Part shown: piece by piece, positions 61,198 to 64,000 of the stretch
How positions within the stretch are numbered: position 1 is the first letter of the stretch
Layout: each line of letters begins with the position of its first letter
DNA from: Chloroflexota bacterium
GTDB lineage: Bacteria > Chloroflexota > Anaerolineae > Anaerolineales > Villigracilaceae
Reading direction: 5' to 3'
Assembly (NCBI GenBank): GCA_016213105.1
Contig: JACRBN010000025.1
Location: forward strand, 496,001-560,000
DNA length: 64,000 nucleotides
Program-made: the position numbers and the translations under genes
Notes under the pieces: generated by a model
Database searches by the model: none
The model's input: only the letters and a program-made list of their open reading frames with translations
Told to the model about the DNA's origin: nothing

Positions 61198-62154
61198 ATG
61201 AAACAAAATCTGCTGAAAGTACGCGACCTGGTGCTGCACTTCCGCACCGAGCACGGCGACGTGCAGGCCGTCGACGGCGTGGACTTCGACCTGGATCATC
61301 ACAAGGCCGTGGTCGTGCTGGGTGAATCGGGCTGCGGCAAGACCTCCCTGTCGAAGGCCATCCTGCGCCTGCTGCCGCGCAACGTCAAGCGCTATTCGGG
61401 CCAGGTCCATTTGCAAGGCACCGACGTGATGACGCTCAACGACGAGGAGTATCGCAAGAACGTGCGCTGGGTTTCGATGTCGCTGGTGCCGCAGGCCGCC
61501 ATGAACGCGCTCAACCCTGTGCTGCGGGTCGGGGATCAGGTGGCCGAGCCTGCCATGATCCACCTCGGCGTGAGTCGGAATGAGGCGCTGGCCCAGGCGC
61601 GGCGCATGTTCCAGCACGTGGGCGTGCCCGATGACTTCCTGGAGCGCTATCCCTTCGAACTGAGCGGCGGGATGCGCCAGCGCGTGGCGCTGGCCATGGC
61701 GCTGGTCACCACACCGGCCCTGATCGTGCTCGACGAGCCGACCTCGGCCCTCGACCTGCTGACCCAGGCCAACATCATGAACGTGCTCAAACGCATCAAG
61801 CACGAATTGGGCACCAGTTTCATCCTCATCACGCACGACATCGCCACCTCCAGTGAACTGGCGGATGAGGTCGCCATCATGTACGCCGGTCAGATCGTGG
61901 AAGTGGGCGAGGCCAAGGATTTCTTCCCCGCGCCGCTGCATCCGTACTCGCAGATGCTCATGGCCAGCGTCCCGCGCCTGCGCAGCGAAACGGACCCGAT
62001 GTTCATCACCGGCCAGCCTCCCAGCCTGATCGCCCTGCCCAAAGGCTGCCGCTTTGCCGCGCGTTGTCCCTTCCGCATGGAGAAATGCTCCGAGGAACCA
62101 CCCGTCGTGACACAGGGCAACCGCAAGGTCAAGTGCTGGCTGCACGCCCAGTAG
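61198..62154 (+). CDS. ABC transporter ATP-binding protein, DppD/OppD-type
   Basis: 318 residues. Walker A GESGCGKT (42-49), Q-loop in LVPQAAMNALNPV, signature LSGGMRQRVALAMAL, Walker B LIVLDEPTSALD, and the C-terminal oligopeptide-transporter extension with a Cys-rich motif (CRFAARCPFRMEKC), likely a [4Fe-4S] or structural site. It lies 2 bases after the permease stop. It pairs with the next ATPase. Confidence 0.93.
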   Translation: MKQNLLKVRDLVLHFRTEHGDVQAVDGVDFDLDHHKAVVVLGESGCGKTSLSKAILRLLPRNVKRYSGQVHLQGTDVMTLNDEEYRKNVRWVSMSLVPQAAMNALNPVLRVGDQVAEPAMIHLGVSRNEALAQARRMFQHVGVPDDFLERYPFELSGGMRQRVALAMALVTTPALIVLDEPTSALDLLTQANIMNVLKRIKHELGTSFILITHDIATSSELADEVAIMYAGQIVEVGEAKDFFPAPLHPYSQMLMASVPRLRSETDPMFITGQPPSLIALPKGCRFAARCPFRMEKCSEEPPVVTQGNRKVKCWLHAQ

Positions 62155-62163
62155 GAGCAGGAG

Positions 62164-63195
62164 ATGATTACTGAAATGATCCCAACCCAGATCAGCAAAT
62201 TCGAAGTCAAGGAACAACCGCTCCTGTCCATCCGTGACCTGCACGTCTGGTACGAACTGCGCCGCTTCGGCTTCGGCCACGCAGGCTACGTCAAGGCGGT
62301 GGACGGCGTCAACTTCGACCTAGCCTCCGGCGAAACGGTGGCCGTCGTCGGCGAGAGCGGCTGCGGAAAATCGAGCCTGATGAAGACCATCCTCGGGCTG
62401 AACGTCCCCACCAGCGGCGAGGTCATCTTCGACGAGAGGAACCTGTCCAAACTCACGGGCGATGAACTGCGCGCCTACCGCTTCGACATCGGGTACGTCC
62501 AGCAGGACCCGTACGGCGCGCTGCCGCCCTTCATGACCGTGGAGCGCATTTTGGAGGAGCCGCTCATCATCAGCGGCGTGAGGAATAAAAAGGAACGCCT
62601 GGAGCGCATCCACAAGGCGCTGGGCGAGGTCAAGATGCACCCGGTCGAGGACTTCCTGCAAAAGTTCCCGCACATGCTCAGCGGCGGACAGCAGCAGCGC
62701 ATCGTCATCGCCCGCGCCATGATCCGCGGACCGAAGTTGATCGTGGCCGACGAACCGGTCTCGATGCTGGACGCCTCGGTGCGCGTGGAGATCCTCAAGC
62801 TGATGCGCGCCCTGCAGGAGGCGCACGGACTCTCGGTCATCTACATCACGCACGACCTCTCGACCGTGAAATATTTCTCGGCGCGCATCTTCGTGATGTA
62901 TGCAGGCAACCTGATCGAGAAGGCCGCCACCCGCCGCCTGCTCGAGAATCCGCTGCACCCCTACACGCTGGCCCTGCTGGCCGCCACCTCGGACCCCGAC
63001 GCGCGCAACGCCGAGACCTTCAAGGAGGTGCCGCCCGGCGAGCCGCCAAGCCTGGTCAACCCGCCCAGGGGCTGCCGCTTCCACCCGCGCTGCGCCAAAG
63101 CCATCGCCGGCCTGTGCGACGAGAAGGAGCCGCCCGACTTCACACCCGAACCCGGCCACTCCGTGGCCTGTTGGTTATATGAGGATAAAAAATGA
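62164..63195 (+). CDS. ABC transporter ATP-binding protein, DppF/OppF-type
   Basis: 343 residues. Walker A GESGCGKS (63-70), Q-loop [11 protein letters not shown], signature [15 protein letters not shown], Walker [13 protein letters not shown], and a C-terminal [15 protein letters not shown] motif. A short N-terminal extension precedes the first strand. GGAGCAGGAG lies upstream, and the stop overlaps the small membrane protein gene. Confidence 0.93.
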   Translation: MITEMIPTQISKFEVKEQPLLSIRDLHVWYELRRFGFGHAGYVKAVDGVNFDLASGETVAVVGESGCGKSSLMKTILGLNVPTSGEVIFDERNLSKLTGDELRAYRFDIGYVQQDPYGALPPFMTVERILEEPLIISGVRNKKERLERIHKALGEVKMHPVEDFLQKFPHMLSGGQQQRIVIARAMIRGPKLIVADEPVSMLDASVRVEILKLMRALQEAHGLSVIYITHDLSTVKYFSARIFVMYAGNLIEKAATRRLLENPLHPYTLALLAATSDPDARNAETFKEVPPGEPPSLVNPPRGCRFHPRCAKAIAGLCDEKEPPDFTPEPGHSVACWLYEDKK

Positions 63196-63389
63196 AACCG
63201 CGCACCCTGTTTTGGATCGGAGGCTGTCTGGTCTTCCTTGGCTGGCTGCTCCCGCTGTTGATGGTGATCCACGTGCTTGAGTCGACCTTCTTCCTCAACT
63301 TCTTCTCGTGGGGCGCCTCGGTGACGGGCTTGTTCCTCGGCCTGCTCGGCAGCGCAGGCTTCGTCCGCGACCGCCGCAGGAACCTGTAG
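63192..63389 (+). CDS. Small two-helix membrane protein
   Basis: 65 residues. Two hydrophobic helices ([21 protein letters not shown] and [22 protein letters not shown]) end in a basic tail RDRRRNL. The ATG overlaps the DppF stop, so it is translated with the importer. The family is not recognised; it could be an accessory subunit of the transporter. Confidence 0.7.
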   Translation: MKPRTLFWIGGCLVFLGWLLPLLMVIHVLESTFFLNFFSWGASVTGLFLGLLGSAGFVRDRRRNL

Positions 63390-63412
63390 CGCAAATTGGC
63401 AATTTGCGCTAC
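63386..63412. terminator. Palindrome ending the ABC operon, before ssrA
   Basis: GTAGCGCAAATT and AATTTGCGCTAC are separated by GGC. It includes the stop codon of the last gene. There is no T tract, and the ssrA -10 lies 5 bases later. Confidence 0.5.
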
Positions 63413-63416
63413 GTGA

Positions 63417-63422
63417 TATAAT
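63417..63422 (+). promoter_or_regulatory. -10 element of ssrA
   Basis: TATAAT ends 32 bases before the mature tmRNA 5' end. TTGGCA at 63397-63402 is a possible -35 with only a 14-base spacer, and it lies inside the palindrome. Confidence 0.55.
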
Positions 63423-63454
63423 GAAAGTGTAAGGGATACTCCCTTCCTGTTCAT

Positions 63455-63835
63455 GGGGATGACAGGCTTCGACGGGAGAGGCTGGTCCCGGAATGCGAGC
63501 CGAGCGCGCACCGAACTCGATAACTCAGTGCAAACCTTAAGTGCCAACCGCACTTCCTATGCTGCCATGCCCCTCGCCGCCTAAGGTGAGAGCATAACAG
63601 TACAGTCTCCTAGATGAGACTGCGTCCGCCGGCCCCGTTCTCCACCCGGTGACGGATCGGGCGACACAATGATGGAGCGCTGCGTATGACTCTGCTAAAT
63701 ACGCCTAAGACCAGCAGATGGCCGCGGGGTTACTTGCCCGCCGGGATCCCCGCGGTGACACAAATCGGCAGGCTACGCTCGTAGATTTCCGAGGGTCGAT
63801 TCTTTCGGACCCGGGTTCAATTCCCGGCATCTCCA
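63455..63835 (+). ncRNA. ssrA: tmRNA (transfer-messenger RNA)
   Basis: The 5' end GGGGATGACAGGCTTCGAC and the 3' end GGGTTCAATTCCCGGCATCTCCA form the tRNA-like domain; the acceptor GGGGATG pairs with CATCTCC. The tag frame is GCC AAC CGC ACT TCC TAT GCT GCC ATG CCC CTC GCC GCC TAA, giving ANRTSYAAMPLAA, with the hydrophobic end recognised by proteases. CCA is not fully encoded. It rescues stalled ribosomes. Confidence 0.95.
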
Positions 63836-63842
63836 CCTTCAG

Positions 63843-63872
63843 GTTTGCCCGGCAGCGGACTGCCGGGCAAAC
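63843..63872. terminator. Hairpin after ssrA
   Basis: GTTTGCCCGGCAG and CTGCCGGGCAAAC pair perfectly around CGGA. There is no T tract; it may end or protect the transcript. Confidence 0.6.
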
Positions 63873-63883
63873 TGGTTAACTGC

Positions 63884-63889
63884 TAAAAT
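63884..63889 (+). promoter_or_regulatory. -10-like element of the last gene
   Basis: TAAAAT ends 7 bases before ATG 63897. No Shine-Dalgarno sequence is present (the gap is mostly C). Confidence 0.5.
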
Positions 63890-63896
63890 ACCCCCC

Positions 63897-64000
63897 ATGA
63901 AAAAAATATTCCTGATTGGATGCCTGCTCCTGACCGTCGCCTGCTCCTCAGTGGCAGGGCAGACGGCCACGCCCCGGGTCGAATCCACGCCCAGCCTGGT
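63897..64000 (+). CDS. Start of a predicted lipoprotein (truncated by the window)
   Basis: Only 34 complete codons are visible: MKKIFLIGCLLLTVACSSVAG, a signal peptide with lipobox LTVAC, then a Thr/Pro-rich stretch like the other lipoproteins here. The function cannot be judged. Confidence 0.65.
   Translation, partial: MKKIFLIGCLLLTVACSSVAGQTATPRVESTPSL

Overview
The window looks like a chromosomal segment from a member of the Chloroflexota, most likely class Anaerolineae. The basis is the GC-rich sequence, two proteins of the Chlor_Arch_YYY (DUF2298) membrane family, ThrRS controlled by a T-box, several lipoproteins with Thr/Pro-rich stems, and core genes (infC-rpmI-rplT, mutL, ssrA, thrS) mixed with signalling and envelope genes. 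This placement is inference. I see no phage, insertion sequence, CRISPR array or rRNA operon.

Layout. 1-9.6 kb: a minus-strand envelope-glycan cluster (two methyltransferases, a GT39-type transferase, a 1652-residue GT39/DUF2298 fusion, a DUF952 protein and a partial DUF2298 protein), with most junctions overlapping by ATGA. 9.6-10.3 kb: a VapBC-type toxin-antitoxin pair. 10.3-15.7 kb: a GT4 glycosyltransferase, TlyA, a LOG protein, a CbpA-like J-protein, an HtrA lipoprotein protease and a cytoplasmic YedY-like molybdoenzyme. 15.9-22.4 kb: a CASTOR/POLLUX-type channel, a KAP NTPase fused to an FGE/SUMF1 domain, an RlmD-type methyltransferase and a sortase with a 56-residue partner. 22.4-25.1 kb: tRNA-Val and thrS, whose leader carries a T-box followed by a short Thr-rich reading frame. 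25.1-29.3 kb: an ECF sigma factor, its membrane partner and a WD40 protein. 29.3-33.9 kb: infC-rpmI-rplT, a macrodomain protein, a SpoU methyltransferase, DUF711 and HXXEE proteins. 34-38.4 kb: two tandem ArsR/DUF2087 regulators with a perfect operator, a branched-chain aminotransferase and two lipoproteins. 38.5-47.7 kb: an MrfA-like helicase carrying an HNH domain, a class III cyclase, a flippase-like protein, a zinc protease, a Ctp protease, a HAD phosphatase and MutL. 47.8-55.5 kb: a GAF histidine kinase, a sirtuin, a CpaE-like protein, and a LuxR-type response regulator with a giant propeller sensor kinase. 56-63.4 kb: a complete oligopeptide-type ABC importer. 63.4 kb to the end: tmRNA and the start of a lipoprotein.

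Features that cut across genes. (1) Many genes have a -10-like hexamer only 6-9 bases upstream of the start codon and no Shine-Dalgarno sequence, which suggests leaderless transcripts; one 8-base palindrome appears to serve two divergent leaderless genes. (2) Degenerate 7-base tandem repeats occur inside coding sequences, between genes and within the thrS leader. (3) Several palindromic repeats are dispersed, some of them in frame inside genes.

The best candidates for undescribed biology are the two-tier thrS leader, the KAP-FGE fusion, the HNH-bearing MrfA helicase, and the heptad/palindrome elements inside genes. All functional assignments come from reading motifs; no database search was run.
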